A DNA stretch of 64,000 bases from Gemmobacter nectariphilus DSM 15620 (GCF_000429765.1 NZ_AUCM01000003.1:537117-601116), one strand, 5' to 3'. Counted from the stretch's first letter, positions 29,860 through 39,485 are shown. Numbers and translations are program-made. Notes: generated by a model from the letters alone, not told the origin.

Positions 29860-30765
29860 TCAGGCCCAGGGCCCGCGCCGACGGGCCACCCTGGGAATGG
29901 AGGACCGCGCCGCAGCCGGCGAGGCCGCGCCTGCCATCGCCTCCAGCGCGGCGACCCGGTTTGCCGTGCTGGGGTGGGTGGAAAACAGCTTGTCGCGGGC
30001 ATGGGCGTGCAGCGGGTTGATGATGAACATATGCGCCACCGCCGGGTTGCGTTCCGCTGCCGGATTGTCGATGCGCTGCGCCAGCGCTTCGATGCGCTGC
30101 AGCGCCGAGGCGAGCCACAGCGGATGGCCGCAGATCTGCGCGCCGACCCGGTCCGCCTCATATTCGCGCGAACGCGAGATCGCCATCTGCACCAAGGCGG
30201 CCGCCAGCGGCGCCAGGATCATCATCAGGATCGCCCCGATGGCGCCGCCCGGCCGATCGCGGTCGCTGCCGCCAAAGAAAAGGGCAAAGTTCGCCAGCAT
30301 GGAAATGGCGCCCGCCATGGTCGCGGTGATCGTCATGATCAGCGTGTCGCGGTTGCGGATATGCGCCAGCTCATGCGCCATCACCGCTGCGATTTCCTCG
30401 CGGCTCATGGCGCGCAAAAGGCCCGTGGTCGCGGCAACGGCGGCGTTTTCCGGGTTGCGGCCAGTGGCAAAGGCATTGGGCTGGTCGGTCTCGATCACAT
30501 AGACCTTGGGGCGCGGCATTCCCGCGCCATCGGCCAGCTCATGCACCAGCCGCACGAAATCCGGGGCGGACCGTTCATCAACCGCGCGGGCGCCGGCCAT
30601 CGACAGGACCGCCTTGTCGGCATTCCAGTAGCCGATCAGGTTCATGCCCGCCGCCACCGCCAGCGCGATCATCGCCCCCTGACTTCCGCCGATCAGCGCG
30701 CCCAGCCCCATGAACAGGGCCGTCATCGCCGCCATCAGCAGAGCTGTCTTTGCATATCCGCCCAT
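29860..30765 (-). CDS. htpX: Membrane zinc protease HtpX
   Basis: Inner-membrane M48 metalloprotease for quality control of membrane proteins, 301 residues from the ATG at 30765 ([17 protein letters not shown]). The zinc motif HELAH is at 131-135, with the third ligand in [11 protein letters not shown]. Transmembrane helices lie at about 5-45 and 145-200. It follows ruvA on the same strand, about 100 bp later, in the place where ruvB would normally be. Confidence 0.94.
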   Translation of the reverse strand: MGGYAKTALLMAAMTALFMGLGALIGGSQGAMIALAVAAGMNLIGYWNADKAVLSMAGARAVDERSAPDFVRLVHELADGAGMPRPKVYVIETDQPNAFATGRNPENAAVAATTGLLRAMSREEIAAVMAHELAHIRNRDTLIMTITATMAGAISMLANFALFFGGSDRDRPGGAIGAILMMILAPLAAALVQMAISRSREYEADRVGAQICGHPLWLASALQRIEALAQRIDNPAAERNPAVAHMFIINPLHAHARDKLFSTHPSTANRVAALEAMAGAASPAAARSSIPRVARRRGPWA

Positions 30766-30861
30766 CTGCACCTCCATCGTCCCAGCGATATGGGCAAGCC
30801 TCGCGACCGGGGCAAGAGGGGGGTCGCGGGGGGCCTCCCCCGCGCGCCTTGGCGCCCGCGA

Positions 30862-31545
30862 TCAGCCCTTGGGCTGAAGCAGTTTCAGCGCCGCGCGGAT
30901 CAGGGTGGCCGGATCGCTTGCCGCACCTTCGCAGGCCGCCTGGGCAACCGCCGCTGCCGCATCGCCTTGCGCATAGCCAAGGTTCAGCAGCGCCGACAGT
31001 GCATCGGAACTGGCCATCGCGGCCGGATCGGGCGGCGGCGGGGCCTTGGGCTTGCGCGTGACGGCTTTCGGGGTCTCGGCCGGCTCGATCACCACATCGT
31101 CCCCGCTGGCCGGGGCCGCCATGCGCCCGCCTTGGGCCATCAGCATCGGCGCCTTGGATTTCAGCTCCATCGCCACGCGCTGCGCGATCTTGGGGCCAAC
31201 GCCGGGCGCCGCCTGGATCGCGCGGGCATCCCCCAGCGCGATCGCGCGTGCCACCCCGTCCGGCCCCAGCGTGCCCAGGATGGCCAGCGCCGCCTTGGCG
31301 CCCACCCCTTGCACGGTGGTCAGCAGGCGATGCCATTCCCGGTCCAAAAGCGAAGGAAAGCCGATCAGCTGCAACAGATCCTCGCGCACCACGATTTCCG
31401 TGTAGAGCGCGGCCGCCTGTCCCGGCGGCGGCAGCGCGGCCAGCGTGCGGTCCGAGACCATCACCTCATAGCCGACCCCGCGCACATCCAGGATCACCAG
31501 CCCGTCCCCCTTCCAGTCGACGATGCCCGAAAGTTTCCCGATCAT
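30862..31545 (-). CDS. ruvA: Holliday junction helicase subunit RuvA
   Basis: Tetrameric Holliday-junction-binding protein, 227 residues. It starts [20 protein letters not shown]; the helix-hairpin-helix motifs [15 protein letters not shown] and [15 protein letters not shown] bind junction arms. A flexible Pro-rich linker precedes the C-terminal RuvB-binding domain ([19 protein letters not shown]). It overlaps ruvC by 4 bp. ruvB is not in this operon. Confidence 0.95.
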   Translation of the reverse strand: MIGKLSGIVDWKGDGLVILDVRGVGYEVMVSDRTLAALPPPGQAAALYTEIVVREDLLQLIGFPSLLDREWHRLLTTVQGVGAKAALAILGTLGPDGVARAIALGDARAIQAAPGVGPKIAQRVAMELKSKAPMLMAQGGRMAAPASGDDVVIEPAETPKAVTRKPKAPPPPDPAAMASSDALSALLNLGYAQGDAAAAVAQAACEGAASDPATLIRAALKLLQPKG

Positions 31546-32048
31546 CCTGCGGCCCTTTTCAGCGCGGCCTGCAAGCGGCCCGACGATTGCACATGATGCG
31601 CGTGGCAGATTGCCACCGCCAAAGCGTCAGCCGCATCCGGCCCTGCGATCCGCACCCCGGGCAGATGCAGGCGCACCATGTGATCGACCTGCACCTTGGC
31701 CGCATGGCCCACGCCCACGACGGTCTTTTTCACCGCGTTCGGGGCGTATTCGCCCACCTCGAGCCCCGCCTGCGCCGGAACCAGCAGCGCAATCCCGCGC
31801 GCCTGCCCCAGTTTCAGCGTGGCCACCGCGTCCTTGTTGACGAAGGTATGTTCGACCGCGGCCGCCTCGGGGCGGAATTCATGCAGCACCGCGGTCAACT
31901 GGCTGTGCAGCGACAGCAGCCGTGCGGCCAGTTCCCCCGAATCCGAATGGCAGATACCGTTGGCAACATGGGTCAGGCGGCTGCCGTCCACGTCGATGAT
32001 GCCCCAGCCGAGGTTCCGCAGCCCCGGGTCGATTCCGACCACCCGCAT
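31542..32048 (-). CDS. ruvC: Holliday junction resolvase RuvC
   Basis: Endonuclease that cuts Holliday junctions; 168 residues from the ATG at 32048 ([16 protein letters not shown]), the family's standard N-terminus with catalytic Asp in GIDPG. Other acidic residues are in VEHTFVNKD and [15 protein letters not shown] longer in-frame extension to 32159 is not family-like. First gene of ruvCA. Confidence 0.95.
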   Translation of the reverse strand: MRVVGIDPGLRNLGWGIIDVDGSRLTHVANGICHSDSGELAARLLSLHSQLTAVLHEFRPEAAAVEHTFVNKDAVATLKLGQARGIALLVPAQAGLEVGEYAPNAVKKTVVGVGHAAKVQVDHMVRLHLPGVRIAGPDAADALAVAICHAHHVQSSGRLQAALKRAAG

Positions 32049-32359
32049 TCGTCTGCACCGCCTGCTGTTGCTTCCTGCCCACGTTTCGCCCACTAGCACG
32101 AAAAGAGAACACGCGCCAGCCGCTTTGCCGGGCAGATCGCACATTCTGCATCGCAGCATTCACGCAAGGGTGAGCCACCCGCCCTGCGTCCCTTGCGAAT
32201 CCCCCTTGTTTTGCTGCACGAATCGCGCTGCGCGAGCCATGCGGCAGGCGCAAGACGGAATTGCCGAACTGCGGGTTGTTTTGCACCTGCAGCACATCTA
32301 TCTGGCACGTCAGAAAGCGAAATGCTTTTCAAACAGGCAGTATGTGAAGGACACTCGTC
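32049..32359. other. Divergent spacer between ruvC and the DUF1127 gene
   Basis: About 310 bp with no convincing gene. It should hold the ruvC promoter on the minus strand and the promoter and leader of the DUF1127 gene on the plus strand. GAAGGA ahead of 32360 is the ribosome-binding site. I cannot pick a clear -35/-10 pair for either gene. Confidence 0.5.
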
Positions 32360-32566
32360 ATGGCCACTTTCGAAACCACCCGCCCGGCTCAGGGCTTCTT
32401 CGGCGGCCGGCTGAGCTCCCTCGTTGTCTCCATCGTGGCTGCTGTTGCCGCATGGAATGATGCCCGCGTGACCCGCAACGCCCTGTCGAAGCTCTCGGAT
32501 CGTGAGCTGGACGACATCGGGCTGTGCCGCGGCGACATCGAGTCGATCTCGGCCCGCGCCAACTAA
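32360..32566 (+). CDS. DUF1127 small Arg-rich protein
   Basis: 68-residue member of the DUF1127 (YjiS-like) family. The N-terminal half is hydrophobic or amphipathic (LSSLVVSIVAAVAAWNDAR); the conserved C-terminal motif is NALSKLSDRELDDIGLCRGDIESI. In Rhodobacter sphaeroides a DUF1127 protein acts in RNA turnover and stress, with its mRNA giving rise to small RNAs; whether this paralogue does so is open. It has its own ribosome-binding site and terminator, so it is monocistronic. Confidence 0.9.
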   Translation: MATFETTRPAQGFFGGRLSSLVVSIVAAVAAWNDARVTRNALSKLSDRELDDIGLCRGDIESISARAN

Positions 32567-32599
32567 GCCGGACCACCGGCCAGCGCCGGACAAAGGACA

Positions 32600-32625
32600 G
32601 GCCGCAGGGGTTGCCCCCGGCGGCC
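32600..32625 (+). terminator. Terminator of the DUF1127 gene
   Basis: Eleven-position stem 32600-32610 with 32615-32625, one A-G mismatch, TTGC loop, followed by TTTGCCTTTTT. Confidence 0.85.
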
Positions 32626-32654
32626 TTTGCCTTTTTCAGCGACCCCGGATTGCG

Positions 32655-32993
32655 TCAGACCAGCGGGGACAGCCTGTCCGCAACCCATAGCGTCAGCGGA
32701 TCGGGCTGCATCAGCACCGCCCCGGCCTGTTCCAGCAGATTGCCAGACCACAGGCGATCCACCTTGGACTGGTAGTGATCGCCCCCAAGCTGCGCGAGGA
32801 TGGCAGCCTTGAGGATCACCGTCACCGACACCACGACCAACACGGGGCCGGTCACCGGCAAACGCAGGCGCCTGCGCGGTCGATAGGACGATCGGCCCAG
32901 CGTTCCGACCGCCTCGAACCCGAAGCCATCGACATGCGCCTTGCGGATCCGGGTCACGCGCTTGTTGAAATCGAGCAAATTCTGATCGGCCAT
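32655..32993 (-). CDS. Small single-pass membrane protein, unknown
   Basis: 112 residues starting MADQNLLDFNKRVTRIRKAH. A basic region (SSYRPRRRLRLPVTG) precedes one transmembrane segment (VLVVVSVTVILKAAILAQL), and a C-terminal domain ends PLTLWVADRLSPLV. The basic patch before the helix suggests the N-terminus stays in the cytoplasm. I do not recognise the family, though the sequence reads as real coding DNA. It is convergent with the DUF1127 gene. Confidence 0.75.
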   Translation of the reverse strand: MADQNLLDFNKRVTRIRKAHVDGFGFEAVGTLGRSSYRPRRRLRLPVTGPVLVVVSVTVILKAAILAQLGGDHYQSKVDRLWSGNLLEQAGAVLMQPDPLTLWVADRLSPLV

Positions 32994-33123
32994 GGACCTA
33001 GCACCTCGTCACGGCCCCCACACCCGAGCGATTTTCAGCCCGGATTGCGGCAAGATCGTGGCAAGGGAACCGGCCTGCGGGAAACAGACTGTTGCCCCGC
33101 AGCCAAGTGCCCTGACCGCCCGG

Positions 33124-33996
33124 TCAGCCCTTGCGCAGCACCAGCGTGGACCATTCGCCGATGTCCTCGCGGTCAACCAGCGTGAAGCCCGCCTTGACAT
33201 AGGCCGCCAGCACATCTTCGGCCTGAACGACCAGCAGGCCCGACAGGATCAGATGCCCGCCCGGCGCCGCATGGGCGGCCATGTCAGGCGCCAGTTCGAT
33301 CAGCGGCCCCTTAAGGATATTGGCAAAGATCAGGTCATAGGGCGCGCGGGCCGCCAGATCCGGGTGATCAAAGCCCGCCGCCTCGACGCAGGGCACCCGG
33401 TCGGTCAGATCGTTGATTTCGGCATTGGCGATGGCGACATCCACCGCCACCTGGTCGATGTCCGAGGCGATCACCTGGGCATCGGGCCAGAGCCGCGCGG
33501 CGGCCATCGCCAGAACGCCGGTGCCAGAGCCGATATCGGCCACGTTCTGGCAGGTCAGCCCGCCTGCCTCCAGCCGGTCGACCGCCCGCAGGCAGCCCAG
33601 CGTGGTGCCATGGTGGCCGGTGCCAAAGGCAACCGTCGCCTCGATCTGCAGCGGCACGACACCCGCAGGCACCTTGTCGGCATCGTGGCTGCCATAGAGC
33701 CAGAACCGCCCGGCCTCGACCGGGGCCAGATCGCGGCGCACCTTGGCGACCCAGTCGATATCAGGCAGTTCCGAGACGACAAAGGGCTTGGCGCCAAAGG
33801 CGGTGGACAGCAGCAGAAGCACCGCATCATCGGGCTGTTCAAGGAAATAGCCGCCGACCTCCCACAGGCCCGAGCCATCCTCGATTTCAAAGACGCCGAC
33901 GCCATAGGGTTCGGGCGACATGTTCTCCATCGCTTCGGCCAGGGCTTCGGCAGTGTCCTGGCCCGGCAGGGTCGTCAGGGCGGAATAGGTGGTCAT
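33124..33996 (-). CDS. prmA: Ribosomal protein L11 methyltransferase
   Basis: Trimethylates ribosomal protein L11. 290 residues from the ATG at 33996 (MTTYSALTTLPGQDTAEAL), which follows AGGA. An N-terminal L11-binding domain (about 1-90) leads to the SAM domain: TVAFGTGHHGTT, the glycine loop VADIGSGTGVLAMAAARL and the family motif FANILKGPLIELAP. The reading frame is open further upstream through a repeat element, but that part is not PrmA. Confidence 0.95.
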   Translation of the reverse strand: MTTYSALTTLPGQDTAEALAEAMENMSPEPYGVGVFEIEDGSGLWEVGGYFLEQPDDAVLLLLSTAFGAKPFVVSELPDIDWVAKVRRDLAPVEAGRFWLYGSHDADKVPAGVVPLQIEATVAFGTGHHGTTLGCLRAVDRLEAGGLTCQNVADIGSGTGVLAMAAARLWPDAQVIASDIDQVAVDVAIANAEINDLTDRVPCVEAAGFDHPDLAARAPYDLIFANILKGPLIELAPDMAAHAAPGGHLILSGLLVVQAEDVLAAYVKAGFTLVDREDIGEWSTLVLRKG

Positions 33997-34030
33997 GGCG
34001 TCGTCCTTTGCGGGGTCGCGGGATGGATGC

Positions 34031-34085
34031 GCCGGGGGGCTTTGCGCCCCCCGGACCCCCCGCAGGATATTTGCTTCAAGGCGAA
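34031..34085 (-). repeat. Intergenic two-hairpin element, copy 4
   Basis: Minus-strand CAAATATCCTGCGGGGGG, then CCGGGGGGC-GCAAA-GCCCCCCGG. It lies between the geranylgeranyl-reductase-like gene and prmA, in sense with both; most other copies are antisense to the gene they follow. Confidence 0.8.
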
Positions 34086-34102
34086 GCAGCCTTGGGTGGG
34101 GC

Positions 34103-35272
34103 TTAGCGGCGAGGCCCCAACGGGTCAAGGGCAGGAAGGACAAGCCGGCGCAGCAGACGCAGGACCGATCCTGCGCCCAGGTCGGCATAGTCGCGTTCGC
34201 CCTGAAGCAGCTGGACATAGCGGCGCTGGATCGCCGCATTGCGGGCGATGGCGCGGGCAAACCGGCCCTGAAGCGGCCTTGCATAGATCAGGCGCCGCAG
34301 CATACGCGCCCGGCGCAGTTCGGCATGAACCGGCGCAAGCCCTGCCATGTAGTGGCGCAGCGCCGCCCCCGGCGCATCCTCGGCCAGCGCCCGCACCGCT
34401 GCTGCACCGGCGAGCGCGCCAGAATGCACAGCCCAGCCGATCCCCTCGCCGGTGATCGGATCGACCAGCCCGGCCGCATCGCCTGCCAGCAGAACCCGCC
34501 CTTCGCCCGCGATCGCCGGAAAGTCGCCAAAGGGCAGGTGATGGCCCCGGATCCGCAGCCCGTCAGGCGCCCCGGCGCGCGCAAGGTAATCGGCCATGCT
34601 GGCACCAAGCGCGGGATTGCGCGCGGCCAGCCCGCCCACCCCCAGCGTGAGCCCGCCCGCCTTGGGAAAGGACCAGCCATAGCCCCAATGCGCTGCGCCC
34701 AGGTCGATCTCCAGCACCTCGGGGCCGGGCGGTGCAGGTGCCTCGACCTCGAGCGCAAAGGCGATGCGGGCCGGATCATGCGCCCGCCCCCAAAGGCGCC
34801 GCGCGACGATGCTGTTGACCCCATCGGCGCCGATCAGCAGCGGCGCCTCAAGCTGCGTGCCGCAGGTCAGGGTGATTGCGGCTGCGTCGGGGTCAATCCC
34901 GCGCACGCGCTGGCCGGTATGATCGGCCGCCCCGGCCCCCAGCGCACGGCCAGCCAGAACTGCATCGAAGGCGCGGCGCATCGTGGTGTGAAAGGGCGGA
35001 TCGCAAATCTGCACACCCAGATCGGCGCCGCGATGGCGCAGCCGGATCTGGCTGACCGGATGCAAAAGGCCACCCGGCAAGGCGCCAAACACGCGGTCCA
35101 GATGGCCCTGCGCCCGGCCCGATATGCCGCCGCCGCACAGCTTGTCCCGCGGAAAGGCTGCACGATCCACCAGCGCGACCGACAGCCCGCCCTGCGCCGC
35201 CACCAGCGCCGCCGCAGATCCGGCCGGACCCGCGCCGATCACGATCAGATCGAACCGGCGCGTCTGCGACAT
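34103..35272 (-). CDS. Geranylgeranyl-reductase-family flavoprotein
   Basis: FAD-dependent oxidoreductase of the BchP/ChlP-like family, 389 residues from the ATG at 35272 (MSQTRRFDLIVIGAGPAGSA). Motifs are the FAD loop GAGPAGSAAA, FPRDKLCGGGISGRA, LIGADGVNS and the late FAD motif LLAGDAAGLVDPITGEGIGW. Members reduce isoprenoid double bonds, but this one is not beside pigment genes, so the substrate is unknown. msrA ends 8 bp before its start, so the two may be co-transcribed. Confidence 0.88.
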   Translation of the reverse strand: MSQTRRFDLIVIGAGPAGSAAALVAAQGGLSVALVDRAAFPRDKLCGGGISGRAQGHLDRVFGALPGGLLHPVSQIRLRHRGADLGVQICDPPFHTTMRRAFDAVLAGRALGAGAADHTGQRVRGIDPDAAAITLTCGTQLEAPLLIGADGVNSIVARRLWGRAHDPARIAFALEVEAPAPPGPEVLEIDLGAAHWGYGWSFPKAGGLTLGVGGLAARNPALGASMADYLARAGAPDGLRIRGHHLPFGDFPAIAGEGRVLLAGDAAGLVDPITGEGIGWAVHSGALAGAAAVRALAEDAPGAALRHYMAGLAPVHAELRRARMLRRLIYARPLQGRFARAIARNAAIQRRYVQLLQGERDYADLGAGSVLRLLRRLVLPALDPLGPRR

Positions 35273-35280
35273 GGCAAGAG

Positions 35281-35931
35281 TCAGACGCCCAGCCCGATCG
35301 GGCAGCTGACCCCGGTGCCCGCCAGCCCGCAATAGCCGCCGGGGTTCTTGGCCAGATATTGCTGATGGTAATCCTCGGCATAGTAAAAGGCCGGGGCCGG
35401 CAGGATTTCGGTGCTGACGACACCGCGCCCGGCCCGCATCAGGCGATGCTGGAACAGCGCGCGGCTGGCCTCGGCCACGTCTTGCTGAGCAGGGCCATAG
35501 GTATAGATCCCGCTGCGATACTGGGTGCCGATATCGTTGCCCTGCCGCATGCCTTGCGTGGGATCGTGGTTTTCCCAGAAGGCGCGCAGCAGCCCCTCAT
35601 AGGACACCACCGCCGGATCGTAGATCACCCGCACCACCTCGTTATGGCCGGTCAGGCCGGTGCAGACCTCTTGATAGGTCGGGTTCGGGGTGTGACCCGC
35701 CGCATAGCCCGCCATGGTCAGCCAGACGCCCGGCACCTGCCAGAACAACCGCTCGACGCCCCAGAAACAGCCCATGCCGAACGTCGCCTCGGCCATGCCG
35801 TCGGGCACCGGGGATTTCAGCGGGATGCCCGACAGGAAATGCCGCTCGGCGGTCGGGATCGGGACGGGGCGGCCCGGCAGCGCCTCGGCGGCAGAAATCA
35901 TGGTCAAGGGCTTGCGGGTGAACAGCGACAT
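35281..35931 (-). CDS. msrA: Peptide methionine sulfoxide reductase MsrA
   Basis: Reduces S-methionine sulfoxide in proteins. 216 residues starting after GGGAGG. The active-site GCFWG is at 54-58; resolving-type cysteine is present in the C-terminal [14 protein letters not shown]. Conserved [17 protein letters not shown] and HEVV-type HNEVVRV follow. It is somewhat longer at the N-terminus than the minimal enzyme, like E. coli MsrA, and has no obvious signal peptide. Confidence 0.95.
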   Translation of the reverse strand: MSLFTRKPLTMISAAEALPGRPVPIPTAERHFLSGIPLKSPVPDGMAEATFGMGCFWGVERLFWQVPGVWLTMAGYAAGHTPNPTYQEVCTGLTGHNEVVRVIYDPAVVSYEGLLRAFWENHDPTQGMRQGNDIGTQYRSGIYTYGPAQQDVAEASRALFQHRLMRAGRGVVSTEILPAPAFYYAEDYHQQYLAKNPGGYCGLAGTGVSCPIGLGV

Positions 35932-35980
35932 CGGATCCTCCCAAGGGTTGCGCCAATATAGGCGCCCAAGACGCGCGCCG

Positions 35981-36595
35981 CTAGCCTGCCTGCACGGCTG
36001 ACATCACACGCGCGGCGACCGTCTCGGGGCGCCCGGCACCGTCGATCACCCGGAACCGCCCGGGCGCCGCAGCGGCCAGCGCCAGAAAGGCGGCCCGCAT
36101 CCGTTCCTGCATTCCCAATCCCATGTCCTCAAAGCGCTGCTCGGCCCCCGCCCGCGCCTTGGCCCGGCCCAGCCCCTCGGCCGGGTCGATGTCGATCAAA
36201 AGCGTCAGGTCGGGCTCGACCTCGATCACCAGATTGTGCAAGGCATCGACCAAATCGCGCAGATCGCCGCGCGTGACGCCCTGATAGACGCGGGTTGAAT
36301 CGGCGAAGCGATCACAGATCACCACCGCACCGCGCGCCAGCGCCGGGCGGATCGTGCGCTCCAGATGATCGCGCCGCGCGGCGGTGAACAGCAGCGCCTC
36401 GGTCTCGGGCGACCAGCGGGCCGGATCGCCCTCCAGCACCAGCCGGCGGATTTCCTCGGCGCCGGGGCTGCCGCCCGGCTCGCGGGTCAGCACCACCTCA
36501 TGGCCAGCCTGGCGCAAGGCCTCGGCCAGCAGCCGCGCCTGGGTCGACTTGCCCGACCCGTCGATCCCTTCGAAACTCAGGAAACGCCCCTGCAA
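35981..36595 (-). CDS. tmk: Thymidylate kinase
   Basis: Phosphorylates dTMP to dTDP. 204 residues; P-loop GIDGSGKST at 10-18, DRF motif in [16 protein letters not shown], and the LID region. The start codon appears to be TTG at 36595 with AAGG about 8 nt upstream; no ATG or GTG fits the conserved N-terminus. holB, a frequent downstream partner, is absent; msrA follows. Confidence 0.93.
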   Translation of the reverse strand: MQGRFLSFEGIDGSGKSTQARLLAEALRQAGHEVVLTREPGGSPGAEEIRRLVLEGDPARWSPETEALLFTAARRDHLERTIRPALARGAVVICDRFADSTRVYQGVTRGDLRDLVDALHNLVIEVEPDLTLLIDIDPAEGLGRAKARAGAEQRFEDMGLGMQERMRAAFLALAAAAPGRFRVIDGAGRPETVAARVMSAVQAG

Positions 36596-36603
36596 GCTGC
36601 CGC

Positions 36604-36680
36604 CTTTCGCCTTGATCCAAATATCCTCGGGGGTGAATGCGCGCCCTGGCGCGCAGAGGGGGCAGACGGCCCCCTGCCCG
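36604..36680 (+). repeat. Intergenic two-hairpin element, copy 5
   Basis: CAAATATCCTCGGGGG, then TGAATGCGCGCC/GGCGCGCA and GGGGGC-AGAC-GGCCCCC. It fills the spacer between dacC and tmk, antisense to dacC. Confidence 0.85.
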
Positions 36681-36688
36681 GCCCGCCG

Positions 36689-37852
36689 CTAGAACGCCAG
36701 CAAGGACGAGGCGCGCCCGGCCAGCACCCGCGCCGCGGTGCCGACCCGGCGCAGGAACCCCGCAGGGGGCACATCGGCGGCGACCAGAACGGGCACCCGC
36801 ACCTCGGGCATCTCGGGCACTGTCACGACCAGCTCGCCCACCGCCTGCCCGGCGGCCAGCGGCGCCTGAAGCGGTCCCTGCCAGTCGACCCGCGCAGACA
36901 CGCCATCGCCATGCAGCGAGGGCACCAGCACCTTGACCTCGCGCTCGGGCACCAGCCCGACCACAGGCTGCTCGCCCATCCAGACCGGCGCATCGGCCAG
37001 CTTCACGCCGGCGGGTGCGATGGTGCGCAGGCTGAACTGGCGAAACGCCCAGTTGACGATGCGTTCCGATTCCTGTGCCCGGTCGACATCGCTGGCAAGA
37101 CCGGTGATCACGAAGATCACCCGCCGATCGCCCTGCATGGCCGATCCCACCAGCCCATAGCCAGCTTCCTCGGTATGGCCGGTCTTCAGCCCGTCCGCCC
37201 CGACATTGAGCGCCAGCAGCGGGTTGCGGTTGCGGCTGTTGGCCGGGGCGCGGTTCTTGTAATCGAACTCGGTGCGGCTGAAGAATTCGTAGTGCTGCGG
37301 GAAATCCTCGATCAGATGGCGGGCCAGGATCCCCAGGTCGCGCACCGACATGCGATGGCGCGGATCGGGCCAGCCCGAGGCATTGGCCAGCGTCGTGTTC
37401 GCCATCCCCAGCGCATGGGCGCGCTGGGTGGCCAGACGGGCAAAGGCCTCTTCGCTGCCGGCAAGCCCTTCGGCCACGACGACGCAGGCATCATTGCCCG
37501 AATTGACGATGATCCCCTGGATCAGCTCGCGCACCGTGGGCCGGTCGCCCTCATTGAGGAACATGGTCGAGCCGCCCATCGCCTTGGCACGCGAGGAGAC
37601 GGTGAATTCCGTCTCCATCGTCACCCGGCCATCGCGCACGGCTTCGAACAGCATCAGCAGCGTCATCAGCTTGGACATCGAGGCCGGCGGCAGCGCAAGG
37701 TCGGCGTCCTTTTCCAAGAGCACCGACGCGGTCGTCATGTCATAGACCCAGGCTGCGCGCGCGCGCGTCTCGAAGGCCTGCACGGGCAGCGCAGTCAGCA
37801 GCGCCAGCCCCAGGGCCAGCATCGTTCGGGTCAGCCGCCGATCATGCAGCAT
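36689..37852 (-). CDS. D-alanyl-D-alanine carboxypeptidase (PBP5/6 type)
   Basis: Penicillin-binding DD-carboxypeptidase that trims peptidoglycan pentapeptides. 387 residues from the ATG at 37852, which follows GGAAAGGA. Signal peptide MLHDRRLTRTMLALGLALLT...AQ/AF. Catalytic SMSK at 58-61 (Ser58, Lys61), SGN at 119-121, KTG at 224-226. A C-terminal beta domain (PBP5_C) and a final helix (FLRRVGTAARVLAGRASSLL) anchor it to the inner membrane. It follows the SPOR lipoprotein gene. Confidence 0.94.
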   Translation of the reverse strand: MLHDRRLTRTMLALGLALLTALPVQAFETRARAAWVYDMTTASVLLEKDADLALPPASMSKLMTLLMLFEAVRDGRVTMETEFTVSSRAKAMGGSTMFLNEGDRPTVRELIQGIIVNSGNDACVVVAEGLAGSEEAFARLATQRAHALGMANTTLANASGWPDPRHRMSVRDLGILARHLIEDFPQHYEFFSRTEFDYKNRAPANSRNRNPLLALNVGADGLKTGHTEEAGYGLVGSAMQGDRRVIFVITGLASDVDRAQESERIVNWAFRQFSLRTIAPAGVKLADAPVWMGEQPVVGLVPEREVKVLVPSLHGDGVSARVDWQGPLQAPLAAGQAVGELVVTVPEMPEVRVPVLVAADVPPAGFLRRVGTAARVLAGRASSLLAF

Positions 37853-37892
37853 CGCAGCGTCCTTTCCTTGGTCTCTCGCCCCGCCCCGCGCC

Positions 37893-38762
37893 TTAGCGCG
37901 AGACGAAATAGGCATCCTTGAAGCCAGCGCCCTTGACCTTGGCCATCAGCGCATCGCGCCCGGCGACATCGGCGGCCGGCCCGGCCAGCACGCGCCAGAA
38001 GGTCTTGCCCTGGCTTTCCTCTTTCTTGATCTGGGTCTGCGCGCCGGCCTTGGTCAGCTGCGCGGCGGCGCCCTTGGCGTTTGCCTCGACGCTGAAAATC
38101 CCGATCTGGATCAGGGTGCGCCCACCGGCTGCGGGTTTGGCAGCCGCGGGCTTCGCGGTCTCGGGCTTGGCTGCGGGCTGCGCGCCCTGCGCGGGTTCGG
38201 CCGGCTTGACGGCCGGCGCGCTCGGCGCGGTCTTCAGCGCATCCAGCGTTTCGGTTGCTATGGTTTCCGGCGCATCCAGCACCGGCTTGGCAGGCGGCAG
38301 CGCCGGTTCCTCGGCCACTTCTTCGCGGCGTAGCGCCGTCACGTCCAGCTTGCCCGGCTGACCCGCCAGCAGCCCCAGCGCCGCCGCCGCATCGGAGGAA
38401 ACCTGAAGCTTCGGCCCCGGCATTTCCCGCTCGCGCCGGAACAGCGCGCCGATCACGAACTTGCCGTTCGCCGGGTTGCGGATGATCACGCGTTCGGGGT
38501 CTTTCACGGTCGGATAGGCCACCCAGACCCCGCCCAGCGAGGGGCGCCCGTCCCAAAGCCCGGATTCCGAGACATTGAACACATCCGGCGCCTCGACATC
38601 GCGTTCCACAAGGCGCGTGGTCCCTGCCGGAACCGCGGCCTCTGCCGCGACGTCCTCGGCCGGTTTCTTTGCAAACAGCGGCATCCCGCCGTCGCAGCCT
38701 GCAAGCGTCAGCACCGCGCCTGCCGCCAGCACCCGGATCAGGGTCTTGCGCCCGTTCGTCAT
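37893..38762 (-). CDS. SPOR-domain lipoprotein
   Basis: Predicted outer- or inner-membrane lipoprotein that binds denuded septal glycan. 289 residues from the ATG at 38762 (MTNGRKTLIRVLAAG). Lipobox LAGC gives acylated Cys23. A D-amino-acid-like region (VNVSESGLWDGRPSLGGVWVAYP type) is followed by an Ala-Pro-Lys linker (about 150-210) and a C-terminal SPOR domain (QIGIFSVEANAKGAAAQL to FKDAYFVSR). Pairing with the downstream carboxypeptidase points to division-site cell-wall work. Confidence 0.87.
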   Translation of the reverse strand: MTNGRKTLIRVLAAGAVLTLAGCDGGMPLFAKKPAEDVAAEAAVPAGTTRLVERDVEAPDVFNVSESGLWDGRPSLGGVWVAYPTVKDPERVIIRNPANGKFVIGALFRREREMPGPKLQVSSDAAAALGLLAGQPGKLDVTALRREEVAEEPALPPAKPVLDAPETIATETLDALKTAPSAPAVKPAEPAQGAQPAAKPETAKPAAAKPAAGGRTLIQIGIFSVEANAKGAAAQLTKAGAQTQIKKEESQGKTFWRVLAGPAADVAGRDALMAKVKGAGFKDAYFVSR

Positions 38763-39047
38763 CCTGCCCCCTTGGCAAGGCCCCAGCCCCGCCTGCCGTT
38801 CGGGTCGACCCTGCCCGGCCGCCCGCTGCCCCATTCTTGGCGTGCCCCCCTCAGGGGCCACATCGCGGCGCATCATAACCACGCTTGCCAGCGCTGGAAA
38901 GGCCGCCTGCGCCCGCTGGCGGATTTCGCCCGAACACGATTGCGCCACCTGCCCGCGCCCGAGCGCCGCAGCCGCAGCGGTGCCCGGTTGCAGCCGCGCG
39001 GCCGCCGGGGCATTCTAGGTCAAGGTTCGCATGTTCAGGAGCGCGCA

Positions 39048-39482
39048 ATGACCGAGGCATCCCGCAAGGCCGCACTCGCCGCCGCCCTGACCGTTACGGC
39101 CGCCGCACTGGCCGCCTGCCTGCCCGGCCTGCCGCAACGCGATCCGGGGGCGAATGGCGCACGCCTCTATGCCGATTATTGCGCCGCCTGCCATGGCGCC
39201 ACCGGCAAGGGCGATGGCCCGGCCGCCGAAGGCGTGAAACCCCGCCCGGCTGATCTGACCGGCCTCGCGGCGGCGAATGGCGGCAAGTTCCCGCAGGTCG
39301 CGGTGATGGCCAAGGTCTATGGCTATCATCAGGGCAAGGGCGGCATCGGCCCGATGCCCGAATTCGGCCCGCTGCTGGAAGGGCCGACCGTCCTTGTGGA
39401 AACCGCACCTGGCGTGATGACCCCGACCCCCGAAAAGCTGGTCGCGCTGGCCGAGCATGTCGAGCGGCTGGGGCGGAACTGA
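39048..39482 (+). CDS. Lipoprotein cytochrome c (class I)
   Basis: 144-residue monoheme cytochrome c starting after AGGAG. The signal region ends in lipobox LAAC (Cys24), so it should be membrane-tethered on the periplasmic side. The heme motif CAACH is at 45-49 and distal Met is probably in GPMPEFGPLL. Electron-transfer partner unknown. Stands alone, convergent with the BaiN-type gene. Confidence 0.88.
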   Translation: MTEASRKAALAAALTVTAAALAACLPGLPQRDPGANGARLYADYCAACHGATGKGDGPAAEGVKPRPADLTGLAAANGGKFPQVAVMAKVYGYHQGKGGIGPMPEFGPLLEGPTVLVETAPGVMTPTPEKLVALAEHVERLGRN

Positions 39483-39485
39483 CCC

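Noticed and set aside
30790-30850. G-rich run between htpX and ruvA as another copy of the intergenic element
   Set aside because: The AAATATCC core and the terminal hairpin are absent.
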